Shown here piece after piece: positions 7,703-15,592 of a DNA stretch of 37,924 nt (its first letter is position 1; every line of letters starts with the position of its first letter). Under the pieces are notes generated by a model. The model searched no databases. It saw nothing but the letters and a program-made list of their open reading frames with translations, and was not told where the DNA came from. Made by a program: the position numbers and the translations under genes. Source of the stretch: an uncultured Bacteroidia bacterium (GTDB lineage Bacteria > Bacteroidota > Bacteroidia > Bacteroidales > F082); NCBI GenBank assembly GCA_902770835.1, contig CACXUM010000028.1:1-37924 (forward strand), in the 5' to 3' direction.

Positions 7703-8707
7703 ATGAACTCGGTAAGCGAAAAATATGATGCATTAATCAAGAGTTACCTCAACGGGCAATGCTCTCAGGAGGAGGCTCTTGAACTGCTTTCGTGGATAGC
7801 CGAGTCGGACGAAAACCGAACTTATTTCGAGTCGTTCAAGGAAGTTTGGCATCTCACCGATTTCGCCCTGCCTGAAGTTTTGGATGTGGACGCTGCACTT
7901 GATGCGGTCAACACCAAGATTGAGGCTTTGGAGAAGGAAACCAATGTGGTACAGATGCCGTGGTTGCGCAGGAATTACAAGTATGTTTCGGGCATTGCGG
8001 CTTCTGTCGTGGTGGCCTTGTTCATGGGCTTCCTCGTAACGCGGTCGAACCCAACGGTCACTTTGGCCTCCAACGATTGGGATTCCGAAACGGCCTACAC
8101 GCTTCCCGACGGCACTTCGATTACCTTCAACGGCGTTTCGGAAATCAGCCACCCGAAGCATTTCGCCAAGGGAGAGCGTGCCATTAATTTCGAAGGCAAG
8201 GCCTATTTCGATGTCGTGAAAGACGAGAGCAAGCCCTTCGTGATCCATTGCGGCAGCATGGATGTTGAGGTGTTGGGCACTTCATTCCTTTTGGACGCCG
8301 ACAAAAACGACAATCATTACTTGCTTGACCTTTACACAGGCAAGGTGCGCATGACCGCTTTCGACCAGAAAGGCCGCGAGTTGTCGCAAATTGAAATCAA
8401 TCCGGGCGAGCGCGGAGTGCTGAATGTTACCGAAGGCACATTGAAAGCGATGACCTATCCCGAAGTGAAGGAAGAAGAACTGCTGAACGACCGCGTTCTT
8501 GACTTCAACAACGTCAGCCTTTCGACGATTGTAGAGACTTTGGAATACATCTACCAAGTCAAGATTGACCTTGACGAATCATGCGCTTCCAAGAAACTCA
8601 CTGCCCGTTTCACCGACGAAGATTCCGTTGATGAGGTGATTGAAACCATCGCTGCCGTGTTCGACTTCACAGTGACCAAGTCGGACGGGGTTTATAGGAT
8701 TCGCTGA
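7703..8707 (+). CDS. FecR-type anti-sigma factor with DUF4974-like domain
   Basis: The 334-residue protein has a cytoplasmic N-terminal helical domain (1-90; includes LSWIAESDENRTYFESFKEV) that in this family binds the sigma factor. A single membrane span follows at ~93-112 (YVSGIAASVVVALFMGFLV). The periplasmic FecR domain spans ~130-225 (DGTSITFNGVSEISH, FDVVKDESKPFVIH). A C-terminal STN/DUF4974-like domain spans ~265-334 (LDFNNVSLSTIVETLEYIYQ), which normally contacts the plug extension of a TonB-dependent transducer. The upstream neighbour is the cognate ECF sigma factor. The downstream gene overlaps the stop codon by one base (TGATG), so the third gene is translationally coupled and likely part of the same regulatory circuit. 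Confidence 0.92.
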   Translation: MNSVSEKYDALIKSYLNGQCSQEEALELLSWIAESDENRTYFESFKEVWHLTDFALPEVLDVDAALDAVNTKIEALEKETNVVQMPWLRRNYKYVSGIAASVVVALFMGFLVTRSNPTVTLASNDWDSETAYTLPDGTSITFNGVSEISHPKHFAKGERAINFEGKAYFDVVKDESKPFVIHCGSMDVEVLGTSFLLDADKNDNHYLLDLYTGKVRMTAFDQKGRELSQIEINPGERGVLNVTEGTLKAMTYPEVKEEELLNDRVLDFNNVSLSTIVETLEYIYQVKIDLDESCASKKLTARFTDEDSVDEVIETIAAVFDFTVTKSDGVYRIR

Positions 8708-9108
8708 TGACCCACTACCCCATAAAAATACTGATGGCCTTCGGCTGCACCTTCGAGCCGGAGGGCGACGAGTTCTTCGAGTGGCTGATGCGCAACGGCT
8801 ATCCCGAATTGGGCGCACTGAGCCGCACCATTCAGGGCGACACCAAGGCCAAAGACTGGCTCATGGAGCACAATTTCCCACAACTTGCCGCCATCGACAG
8901 CGTCATCGACAAGGAAGAAAAAGCCGAGCAATGGCTCCTGAAAAACCATTTTGAGGTCAATTTGGCCTTCGCAAAAGCCGTCAATCGTGACGATGAAGCC
9001 ACGGATTGGCTGGAGAAAAACCAACTTCAGGTTTTCATTGTTCTTGCCGACAAGATTCGCAAATATTTGGATGACAAATACTTAGACTACCACAAAATCC
9101 ATTTTTAA
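8707..9108 (+). CDS. Small protein of four exact 25-residue WL repeats, coupled to fecR
   Basis: I do not recognise the family. The 133 residues contain Trp-Leu pairs at residues 26, 51, 76 and 101, spaced exactly 25 apart. Each is followed three residues after the Leu by Asn (His at 55, with Asn next to it) and preceded in the last three units by (E/T)KA or DEA. The consensus unit is roughly A-x-x-W-L-x-x-N, then a hydrophobic helix, then an acidic/lysine linker, which suggests a small helical-repeat solenoid. There is no signal peptide or membrane segment, so it should be cytoplasmic. The start ATG shares one base with the fecR stop, pointing to translational coupling and a role near the ECF/FecR switch (inference). 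The gene ends before a new promoter at 9124-9157. Confidence 0.75.
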   Translation: MTHYPIKILMAFGCTFEPEGDEFFEWLMRNGYPELGALSRTIQGDTKAKDWLMEHNFPQLAAIDSVIDKEEKAEQWLLKNHFEVNLAFAKAVNRDDEATDWLEKNQLQVFIVLADKIRKYLDDKYLDYHKIHF

Positions 9109-9123
9109 ATTGTAGCGAAATTT

Positions 9124-9157
9124 TTTGTCCGACATAAGAGAAAAAATCCTAACTTTG
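9124..9157 (+). promoter_or_regulatory. Promoter of the 9198-11256 unit
   Basis: TTTG at 9124-9127 and TAACTTTG at 9150-9157 are spaced by 22 bases. The leader to the ATG at 9198 is AT-rich and about 35 bases long. Confidence 0.6.
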
Positions 9158-9197
9158 CGGCCAAACAAACAGCAAATAATTAGAAAATCATACTAAA

Positions 9198-9839
9198 ATG
9201 AAAAAAGGATTATCCATCGTCATCAACATCGCACTGTTTGCCATCATCGTGCTTTTGGCAGTGCAAGTCGTCAAGAGCATCCAGGCTCCCATCAAGTTCA
9301 ACCATGAGCAGAAAACTCGTGAAACCAAAGTCGTTGAACGCCTTATCGACATTCGCAATGCCGAGGTGCTTTACAAAAACGCCACCAGTCTGTACACGAA
9401 CAGCTTTGACACCTTGATTAGATTCTGCCAAACGGCTGAAATTCCGATCGTGAAAATCGTTCCCGACCCGACCGACACCACCTTCACCCGCACCATCAAC
9501 GACACCATCGGTTTCGTGAAAGTGATGGACTCCCTCAGAGCTGGCCGCGACAATTTCAACATCAACGACATCAAATGGGTGCCGTTCAGCCAACCGCAAC
9601 AGCAATTCGAGCTTGAGGCCGGTACCATCCTGCGTAACGGTATCAACATCCCCGTCTTCGAGGCTCGCACGCCTTACGAGGTCTATCTGGCCACGCCGGG
9701 TGCCGCTTTCAGCGAAAAGGAATGGAACCAGCGTCGCGACAATGCCAAGGCCGAAAAGGAAAGCATCAACCGCTATGCCGGTATGAAGGTCGGCTCAATG
9801 GACGAAGCCACTACCGACGGCAACTGGGAGAAACTCTAA
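9198..9839 (+). CDS. Membrane-anchored protein of unknown function
   Basis: The 213-residue product begins with two lysines and a hydrophobic stretch (residues ~5-25, LSIVINIALFAIIVLLAVQV) with no cleavage or lipidation motif, so it is probably an uncleaved signal anchor with the rest in the periplasm. Residues ~35-75 look like a helix with pilin-like topology (EQKTRETKVVERLIDIRNAE). The remaining part is mixed with acidic/threonine loops. No catalytic motif was seen. It stands first in a unit with DUF3822 (11-base gap) and rsmD. The pairing may reflect promoter sharing rather than function. Confidence 0.65.
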   Translation: MKKGLSIVINIALFAIIVLLAVQVVKSIQAPIKFNHEQKTRETKVVERLIDIRNAEVLYKNATSLYTNSFDTLIRFCQTAEIPIVKIVPDPTDTTFTRTINDTIGFVKVMDSLRAGRDNFNINDIKWVPFSQPQQQFELEAGTILRNGINIPVFEARTPYEVYLATPGAAFSEKEWNQRRDNAKAEKESINRYAGMKVGSMDEATTDGNWEKL

Positions 9840-9850
9840 ACGCATGATGA

Positions 9851-10699
9851 ATGACGGCGTCATTGAATCCCCATATCTCCCAATTTGGCGAGAAGTTTGA
9901 TGCCGGGAAGTCATCGCAATACAGAATGGCCATCCAATTTGCGTTGGATGGTCTTTCTTTTGCCCTTCTCGACACCCAATCTCAGGCTCTTGTCGGCTTT
10001 GAGTGCTACTTGTCGGACTCTCAGATGGATGGCGACGACTTGTTCCGCACCTTGGAACAGGCAATGGAAGCCAAAGGCTTGAACAACAATGCTTTACAAT
10101 CTGTGAGTTGTGTGGTCGACAACCGTTTTTGCACCCTCGTTCCCGTGCCTTTGTTCAACGAAGCCGAAAAAAAGCAATATCTCGATTTCGCTTTCAATGT
10201 TCCAGAAGATTTTGTCATTCTTTCGGAATTGTTGGTTTCGGCGCAATGCCGCAATGCCTTCGCTTTCCCGAAAGTCTTGCATGACAAGGTGCTGGCCAGG
10301 TGGAAAGAGGCCAAAATCACCCATTCGAGCAGCGTATTCATCGAAAGCCTGATGCAAAAACGGATAAACCAAGGGGTGTTCGTCAATGTCAGGAACTACG
10401 ATTTCGACATGGTCATTTTGGAAAACGGCAAGTTGCGCTTTTTCAACAACTTCAAGTTCAAGACGAAAGAAGATTTCGTTTATTTCCTGCTGTTTGCGAT
10501 GGAGCAAAACGGCCTTTCGGGACAAGACATGCCTGTCAGTTTTACGGGACTCATTCTTCCTTCATCAAAAATCATCGACCTTTGCAGACGCTATCTCAAG
10601 GTGGTACGGTTCGTGGAACAACCGGAATTCAAGGACGGCAAGGGTTTGAATGGAGTCCCGTTTCAGTATTATTATATTCATTATCAAGTGTTAAGATGA
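9851..10699 (+). CDS. DUF3822 family protein
   Basis: The 282-residue soluble protein (no signal peptide) resembles the DUF3822 family, which is restricted to Bacteroidota and usually sits directly upstream of rsmD, as here. The N-terminus has YRMAIQFALDGLSFALLDTQ and a later strand-rich part FDMVILENGKLRFFNNFKFK. This pattern recalls actin-like ATPase folds, but I cannot see a complete phosphate-binding motif. The function is unknown. Its stop codon overlaps the rsmD start by four bases (ATGA), so the two are translationally coupled. Confidence 0.75.
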   Translation: MTASLNPHISQFGEKFDAGKSSQYRMAIQFALDGLSFALLDTQSQALVGFECYLSDSQMDGDDLFRTLEQAMEAKGLNNNALQSVSCVVDNRFCTLVPVPLFNEAEKKQYLDFAFNVPEDFVILSELLVSAQCRNAFAFPKVLHDKVLARWKEAKITHSSSVFIESLMQKRINQGVFVNVRNYDFDMVILENGKLRFFNNFKFKTKEDFVYFLLFAMEQNGLSGQDMPVSFTGLILPSSKIIDLCRRYLKVVRFVEQPEFKDGKGLNGVPFQYYYIHYQVLR

Positions 10700-11256
10700 G
10701 GATTATCAGAGGAAGATATCAACGGCGGCAAATCATGGCTCCGACCAACCTGCCCGTGCGTCCCACCACCGACATGGCCAAGGAAAGCCTGTTCAACATC
10801 ATTGAAAACCATTTCGACTTTGAGGAAACCGAAGCCGTGGATTTGTTTGCCGGAACGGGCAACATTTCCTACGAATTGGTCTCAAGAGGTTGCCCCAAGG
10901 TCGTGGCCGTCGACCAAGACTTTGGTTGCGTGAAGTTCATTCGCGAGACAGCCAACAAACTCAATATGAAGGAGCTGCTTGTCGTCCGCTCCGATGTTTT
11001 CCGTTTTTTGGACAAGCACACGATGCAGTACGACCTCATCTTCGCCGACCCGCCTTACGACTGCGAACATTACAACGAATTGGTCAACCTCATTTTTGAG
11101 CGGAACCTGTTGCGCGAAGGCGGCATGTTCGTGCTCGAACACGATAAGTATCAGCACTTTGAGGAGCATCCGCACTTCATGGAGCAAAGGCATTACGGAA
11201 AGGTGAATTTCAGTTTCTTTGCCCAAACCATTGAGGAAGAAGAATCGGAAGAATAA
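10696..11256 (+). CDS. rsmD: 16S rRNA (guanine(966)-N(2))-methyltransferase RsmD
   Basis: The 186-residue protein starts MRIIRGRYQRRQIMAPTNLP, the typical RsmD N-terminus; the longer open frame beginning at 10300 is out of frame with DUF3822 and is not the gene. The family's PTTDMAKESLFNII segment is followed by the SAM-binding motif DLFAGTGNISYELVSRG and the catalytic DPPY motif (FADPPYDCEHYNEL). The enzyme methylates the N2 of a guanine in the 16S rRNA decoding region. The C-terminus EEEESEE is an acidic tail. The gene overlaps the upstream DUF3822 stop by ATGA, and an inverted-repeat element follows its stop. Confidence 0.95.
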   Translation: MRIIRGRYQRRQIMAPTNLPVRPTTDMAKESLFNIIENHFDFEETEAVDLFAGTGNISYELVSRGCPKVVAVDQDFGCVKFIRETANKLNMKELLVVRSDVFRFLDKHTMQYDLIFADPPYDCEHYNELVNLIFERNLLREGGMFVLEHDKYQHFEEHPHFMEQRHYGKVNFSFFAQTIEEEESEE

Positions 11257-11265
11257 CGATTATCG

Positions 11266-11352
11266 CACGCAGAAATCGCAGAACTATGGGAAGCGCAATG
11301 CGACGCTAAATTTGCCTCCGGCAGGTTCTGCGGATTCAGCGTATTCTGCGTG
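11266..11352. repeat. Interspersed inverted-repeat element (CACGCAGAA type)
   Basis: The left arm CACGCAGAAATCGCAGAA (11266-11283) pairs imperfectly with the right arm at 11326-11352, which reads TTCTGCGG...ATTCTGCGTG. The interior includes a short inner repeat GCGCAATGCGACGC. It lies between the convergent rsmD and acyltransferase genes. It has no T-run and resembles a dispersed palindromic unit rather than a simple terminator; single copy in the window. Confidence 0.55.
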
Positions 11353-11368
11353 AAAAACTGCATGAAAA

Positions 11369-13156
11369 TCAAATATACCCAAAGCGTTTCCTGACGATAT
11401 CCTTCTCTTCGTCGCTGCTGTCGCGGAAAAGCGGCATCACCTCGTCTTCGGGGAAGTCGGTGAAGGTGAGGAAAAGCAGGCTGTCGAGCGTGTCGTTGAA
11501 ATTGGGGTCGACATTGAAACAGAGGAACTTGGCGTTCAATTTCAGGTATTTCTTATATAAGGTCGGCAGGCGGTATTCGCCATTGCTCAGACGGAGCAGG
11601 AACTTGTCGAATTTTTCCACACCGCCCATGTTGTGTTTCATCAAGGCTTCGGAATCCACCTTGAGGAAATCGGGGACGAAGGGCGTTTTTGGCGTCACTT
11701 TGTCCTTCAATTCGTCCTCAATGGCATGGTTTTCGGCCACAAACTGGGCAATCAGGCTCAGGTAGAACTTCGGATACCATGCGCTAATGCTCACAGGACC
11801 AATGAAATGGTTGATTTGAGGATAGCGCACCACCACATCCGAAAGGCCGCGCAACAGAAGCATCATCGGCAGCACCTCTTTTTGGTAGTCAAGGGTGACA
11901 AAAGAACGCCCCAACTCAATCGTATGGCTCAACTTATCCGAAAACGATTCATCAATATTCACCAAAGTGCTGACATAGAAGCCTTTAATTCCCATTTTGG
12001 GAACAATCTCACTGCCGATGCCAAGGCGATAACATCCCGCTATCTTCTGCTTGACATTGTCCCAAAGGAACATCTGCTTGAAATACTTGTCAAATTCGTC
12101 TTGGTCGAGGCTCTTGCCTGTGCCTTCTCCGATGGCGCGGAAGGCTTCCTCGCGCAATCGTGCAATCTCGTGCATGATGTTCGGAATGTCCTCATAATCG
12201 GCCAAATAGCAATCAAAATTCACGGTCGAATAGAGGAAAGACTTCTCACGAATGGACTCCAATTCGGCCAACATGAGCGATAAGTCAGTCGGCGCATCGA
12301 TTTTGTCCTGTTTCACTTCCTTTTTCTCCACCGCTTTGGCCGGAATATTGGCTTCAAGCGCGTAGGAACGGCTGCGCAGATAGGCCGCCAATTCCTTGGG
12401 ATTCTCGTATTGCGCCACCTCAGAAGGCAGAATCGGCTTGCCGATTTGCAGGTTGAAGCAGGTGTCGTGTTTATTGATCAATTCCTTGGTCAGTCGGGCG
12501 GTGCCCAACATGTTATGAATCTTGTCGACCTTATAGAACAACTTCGAGTTGCGTCCTTCCCAAAACACGGGAATGACCGGCACACCCGCGTTCTTGATGA
12601 TGCGAGCGATGGAAGTGCTCCAAGGCAAGTCTTCAGGGTAGTCGTGCCCGTGATAACGCGACACTTCGCCCGCCGGAAAGACGCCCAAACCATTGCCCGC
12701 CGCAATATGCTGGATGGCACCTTTGATGCCGCCCACGCTACTCTTCCATTCGGGATTTTTCTCGAAAGGATTGACGGCGAAGAAACACTCCTTGAGGTTG
12801 GGAATATGCGACAAAATGAAGTTGGCCATCACCTTGAAATCGGGGCGCACCTTGGCGATGGCACTCAGGAGCATCACGCCCTCGATGCCGCCGAAGGGAT
12901 GGTTGCTGACCAACACAAAACCACCTTCCTTGGGAATGTTTTCCAACTGCTCTGGAGCTACATCGATGGTGATGTTCATGTTTTCCAACAAATGGTCGGC
13001 AAACTCACGCCCCTGATAATCAGCGGCTCCATCGAACAAACGGTTGATTTTGCCCAAACGAAGAAATCCGTAGGCCATCCCCGCCACGCAAGTGCCGAAG
13101 ATGCCTTTCAGCCCCAAGGCATTCTTCAAATCCGAATTGGTAACTACTTTTCGCAT
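11369..13156 (-). CDS. Bifunctional PlsC-GNAT acyltransferase (aminolipid synthase, OlsF-like)
   Basis: The 595-residue protein has an N-terminal glycerolipid O-acyltransferase domain (~55-260). It carries the acyltransferase motif NHPFGGIEG (Asn85-His86) and FPAGE (~160-164), with the later motif VPVIPVFWEGRNSK. A second, GNAT/hemolysin-like domain (~285-500) contains DCYLADYEDIPNIMHEIARL, FRAIGEGTGKSLD and AGCYRLG. This order (PlsC first, OlsB-like second) is that of OlsF-type fusions, in which the C-terminal part N-acylates an amino acid and the N-terminal part O-acylates the product, giving ornithine- or glycine-type aminolipids; in Bacteroides the two activities are known as separate glycine-lipid genes. 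The substrate here is not readable from sequence. The ATG at 13156 is used; the open frame to 13195 starts with a less typical leader. Confidence 0.85.
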   Translation of the reverse strand: MRKVVTNSDLKNALGLKGIFGTCVAGMAYGFLRLGKINRLFDGAADYQGREFADHLLENMNITIDVAPEQLENIPKEGGFVLVSNHPFGGIEGVMLLSAIAKVRPDFKVMANFILSHIPNLKECFFAVNPFEKNPEWKSSVGGIKGAIQHIAAGNGLGVFPAGEVSRYHGHDYPEDLPWSTSIARIIKNAGVPVIPVFWEGRNSKLFYKVDKIHNMLGTARLTKELINKHDTCFNLQIGKPILPSEVAQYENPKELAAYLRSRSYALEANIPAKAVEKKEVKQDKIDAPTDLSLMLAELESIREKSFLYSTVNFDCYLADYEDIPNIMHEIARLREEAFRAIGEGTGKSLDQDEFDKYFKQMFLWDNVKQKIAGCYRLGIGSEIVPKMGIKGFYVSTLVNIDESFSDKLSHTIELGRSFVTLDYQKEVLPMMLLLRGLSDVVVRYPQINHFIGPVSISAWYPKFYLSLIAQFVAENHAIEDELKDKVTPKTPFVPDFLKVDSEALMKHNMGGVEKFDKFLLRLSNGEYRLPTLYKKYLKLNAKFLCFNVDPNFNDTLDSLLFLTFTDFPEDEVMPLFRDSSDEEKDIVRKRFGYI

Positions 13157-13192
13157 GGTTAAAAAGCCCGTCGAATCATAGGTTAGAAATGG

Positions 13193-13200
13193 CAAAGATA
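13193..13200 (-). promoter_or_regulatory. -7 element for the acyltransferase gene
   Basis: TATCTTTG on the minus strand lies ~37 bases before the ATG at 13156. No good -33 word is seen at 19-22 bases, so the call rests on the -7 element and position only. Confidence 0.4.
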
Positions 13201-13232
13201 CGGATTTTATCTTTCAAAGAGTTTTTTTTGAT

Positions 13233-13240
13233 TATTTTTG
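13233..13240 (+). promoter_or_regulatory. -7 element directly before the rluE-like gene
   Basis: TATTTTTG at 13233-13240 predicts a transcript start only ~7-10 bases before the TTG start codon at 13254, so the mRNA would have almost no leader. A -33 element is not evident. Confidence 0.35.
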
Positions 13241-13253
13241 CAATCTCTTTGCA

Positions 13254-13808
13254 TTGAAAACCGTGGTCATCTTATTCAATAAACCTTACGGCGTGCTCAG
13301 CCAATTCACCCCCGAAGCCGGACATCGGGCATTAGATGAATTCGGTTTCCCCGCAGGTGTGTATGCCGCCGGTCGCCTTGACCACGACAGCGAGGGTGCC
13401 TTGCTCCTCACCGACGAGGGAAAACTCATCAAAAAACTGCTTGACCCGAAATATGAGCATCCGCGAACTTATTTGGCACAAGTAGATGGGAAAATCACGC
13501 AAGAGGCTGTCAATCAATTGAAAAGGGGCATAACCATCAAAGGCTATCGCACCAAACCCTGCCAAGCAAAAATCGTAAGCCCACCCGAAAACCTTTGGGA
13601 GCGCGTGCCGCCCATCCGCTTCCGCGCCAACATCCCAACCAGTTGGGTCAACCTCACCCTCATCGAGGGCAAGAACCGCCAAGTGCGCCACATGACTGCC
13701 GCCGTCGGATTTCCCACTTTGCGCTTAATTCGCATCCAAATTGGGAATATTCCGCTTGGAGATTTGCAGCCGGGCGAATGGCGCATTGTGAACGAGCGAG
13801 TGATTTGA
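13254..13808 (+). CDS. rRNA large subunit pseudouridine synthase (RluE/RluB-type)
   Basis: The 184-residue enzyme starts at TTG 13254 (or GTG 13263; no ATG is available before the conserved ILFNKPYGVLSQF). The catalytic motif is AAGRLDHDSEGALLLTDEG with the pseudouridylating Asp. LIEGKNRQVRHMTAAVGFPT and LRLIRIQIGN are the two C-terminal signatures. It lacks the N-terminal S4 domain of RsuA/RluB and is therefore closest to RluE, which modifies 23S rRNA. The site cannot be read from sequence, so no gene symbol is given. Its promoter element is very close to the start, suggesting a leaderless or near-leaderless mRNA. Confidence 0.88.
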   Translation: MKTVVILFNKPYGVLSQFTPEAGHRALDEFGFPAGVYAAGRLDHDSEGALLLTDEGKLIKKLLDPKYEHPRTYLAQVDGKITQEAVNQLKRGITIKGYRTKPCQAKIVSPPENLWERVPPIRFRANIPTSWVNLTLIEGKNRQVRHMTAAVGFPTLRLIRIQIGNIPLGDLQPGEWRIVNERVI

Positions 13809-13856
13809 AGTCCCCCTACCCCCTATTGCCGCTTTTTTTCAAATAATATCGGAAGT

Positions 13857-13890
13857 TTTTCCCAACCTACCGATTTCTTTCCTATTTTTG
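13857..13890 (+). promoter_or_regulatory. Promoter of the C69 dipeptidase gene
   Basis: TTTT at 13857-13860 and TATTTTTG at 13883-13890 are separated by 22 bases. The leader to the ATG at 13932 is ~35 bases. Confidence 0.5.
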
Positions 13891-13931
13891 GACTTTCAAA
13901 TTAGGAAATCAATCTACAAATCTAATTTATT

Positions 13932-15533
13932 ATGTTCAAAATCAAAACTTTACTCTTATCAGGTCTTTTGCTCATCGGCTTGAATACGATGGCTCAGGAC
14001 GAAAACGAAAGGCTCGTTGGCGCCAACTGCACGAGCATCATGGTGGGCAAGAAAGCCTCCACTGATGGCTCAGTCATCACCTCGCACACCTGCGACGGCC
14101 GCTACCGCACTTGGATGCGCTGGGAACCCGCCGCCGACCACGAAAAAGGCGAGATGTACAAGGTCTACAAAGGCACCATGCACACCGAAGACCCCTTCGA
14201 CAACCGCAAAGTGGAATTAGCCGGCGAAATCCCGCAGGTGGAACACACTTACGCCTACCTCAACACTGCTTATCCGTGCCTCAACGAGAAACAATTGGCC
14301 ATAGGCGAGACAACTTTCTCAGGGCCAGACACATTGGTCAACAAAAAAGGAATGTTTATGATTGAGGAACTGGAGCGCGTGGCCCTGATGCGCTGCGACA
14401 ATGCCCGCGACGCCATCAAGCTCATCGGCCAATTAGTGAAAGATTACGGCTATGGCGACGGCGGCGAGTGCATCACCATTGCCGACAAAAACGAGGTGTG
14501 GCAAATGGAAATCCTTGGCGAAGGCCCCGACAAAATCGGTGGCGTTTGGGCTGCCAAACGCATCCCTGACGATGAAGTAGGCGTTTCGGCCAACATCGCG
14601 CGCATCGGCAAATTAGAGCGCAAGAGCAAGGATTTCTACTGCTCCGACAACTGTGAGGCTGTGGCCAAGAAATACGGCCTTTGGGACGGCAAGGGCGACT
14701 TCATCTTCTGGAAGGCTTTCCGCGCCGAATATGGTGGCGGCAAGAACTACAGCGACCGTGAGTTTTTCATCCTCAGCCAATTGGCCCCCTCATTGAACCT
14801 CAACCGCGATATGCCAGAATTGCCTTTCTCGGTGAAACCAGACGAAAACGTCGATGTGCGCAAGGTGATGGAACTTTTCCGCAGCACTTACGAAGGCACC
14901 GATATGGACATGACGCGCAACGTGAAGATGGTCAGCAAGAAACGCACCGACGACGGCGTAGTTGAAGACACCATCATCAGCCCCGTGGCCAACCCATGGG
15001 TGGGTAGCGCGATGATGAACACCATTAATTACTTGGCTCCCGGCACCATCAACTTCCAACGCACCGTGGCCGTGGCATGGAGCAGCTACCACCACATCAT
15101 CCAGTGCCGTAGTTGGATGCCCGACGAAATCGGTGCCATCTGCTGGATGGCTTGCGACAACCCTGGCCAAAGTCCGCGCATCCCGATTTTCTCTGGCTCG
15201 ACCATCGTGCCCGACGGCTTCGACAAATGCGGCCAACTGCGTTATCGCGACGAGGCTTGGATTTGGCACTACCGCAAGGCCAACAAACTCGCCACCGTGC
15301 AATGGGGCCGCTGCAAAAAGACCTTGATGGACAATGCCAACCGCTTCGAACAGAAGGCTTTTGATGAGATTCCCGCCATCGAAAACAAGGCCAAAGCGCT
15401 CATCGCCGACGGCAAAGGCAAGGAAGCCACCGAAATCCTCAACCAATACACTTCCGACTTCGCCGCCTCCACGCGCCAAGCATGGAAAGAGATGGAAAAC
15501 AAGTTCTGGTACTGGTTCAGTTTCGGATTCTAA
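13932..15533 (+). CDS. Secreted C69 family dipeptidase
   Basis: The 533-residue protein has a signal peptide (MFKIKTLLLSGLLLIGLNTM, cleavage near AQ). The conserved C69/U34 opening GANCTSIMVGKKASTDGSVI has Cys33 as the predicted N-terminal nucleophile, which in this family becomes active after processing of the preceding residues. Further blocks are DSEGALL-free but typical: GYGDGGECITIADKNEVWQM, GVWAAKRIPDDEVGVSANIA and VAVAWSSYHHIIQCRSWMP. The enzyme would hydrolyse short peptides in the periplasm or at the surface, feeding amino-acid fermentation. It stands alone with its own promoter and ends 10 bases before a strong hairpin. Assignment is confident at family level; substrate preference is not readable. 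Confidence 0.93.
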   Translation: MFKIKTLLLSGLLLIGLNTMAQDENERLVGANCTSIMVGKKASTDGSVITSHTCDGRYRTWMRWEPAADHEKGEMYKVYKGTMHTEDPFDNRKVELAGEIPQVEHTYAYLNTAYPCLNEKQLAIGETTFSGPDTLVNKKGMFMIEELERVALMRCDNARDAIKLIGQLVKDYGYGDGGECITIADKNEVWQMEILGEGPDKIGGVWAAKRIPDDEVGVSANIARIGKLERKSKDFYCSDNCEAVAKKYGLWDGKGDFIFWKAFRAEYGGGKNYSDREFFILSQLAPSLNLNRDMPELPFSVKPDENVDVRKVMELFRSTYEGTDMDMTRNVKMVSKKRTDDGVVEDTIISPVANPWVGSAMMNTINYLAPGTINFQRTVAVAWSSYHHIIQCRSWMPDEIGAICWMACDNPGQSPRIPIFSGSTIVPDGFDKCGQLRYRDEAWIWHYRKANKLATVQWGRCKKTLMDNANRFEQKAFDEIPAIENKAKALIADGKGKEATEILNQYTSDFAASTRQAWKEMENKFWYWFSFGF

Positions 15534-15543
15534 TTCACCCCTT

Positions 15544-15585
15544 AAACCAAAAAAAGGAGAGCGTTTGCCCTCCTTTTTTTGGTTT
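15544..15585. terminator. Bidirectional terminator between dipeptidase and BACON genes
   Basis: The arms at 15544-15559 (AAACCAAAAAAAGGAG) and 15570-15585 are perfect 16-base reverse complements around a 10-base loop. The A/T-rich outer stem supplies a T-tract in both directions, serving the convergent genes. Confidence 0.85.
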
Positions 15586-15592
15586 TACCGCC

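Noticed and set aside
10300-10695. 132-codon N-terminal extension of RsmD
   Set aside because: It is in a different frame from DUF3822, which covers the same DNA with convincing sequence; RsmD's normal N-terminus begins at 10696.
12410-13162. 250-codon plus-strand frame opposite the acyltransferase
   Set aside because: Antisense shadow; the minus-strand product has clear catalytic motifs.
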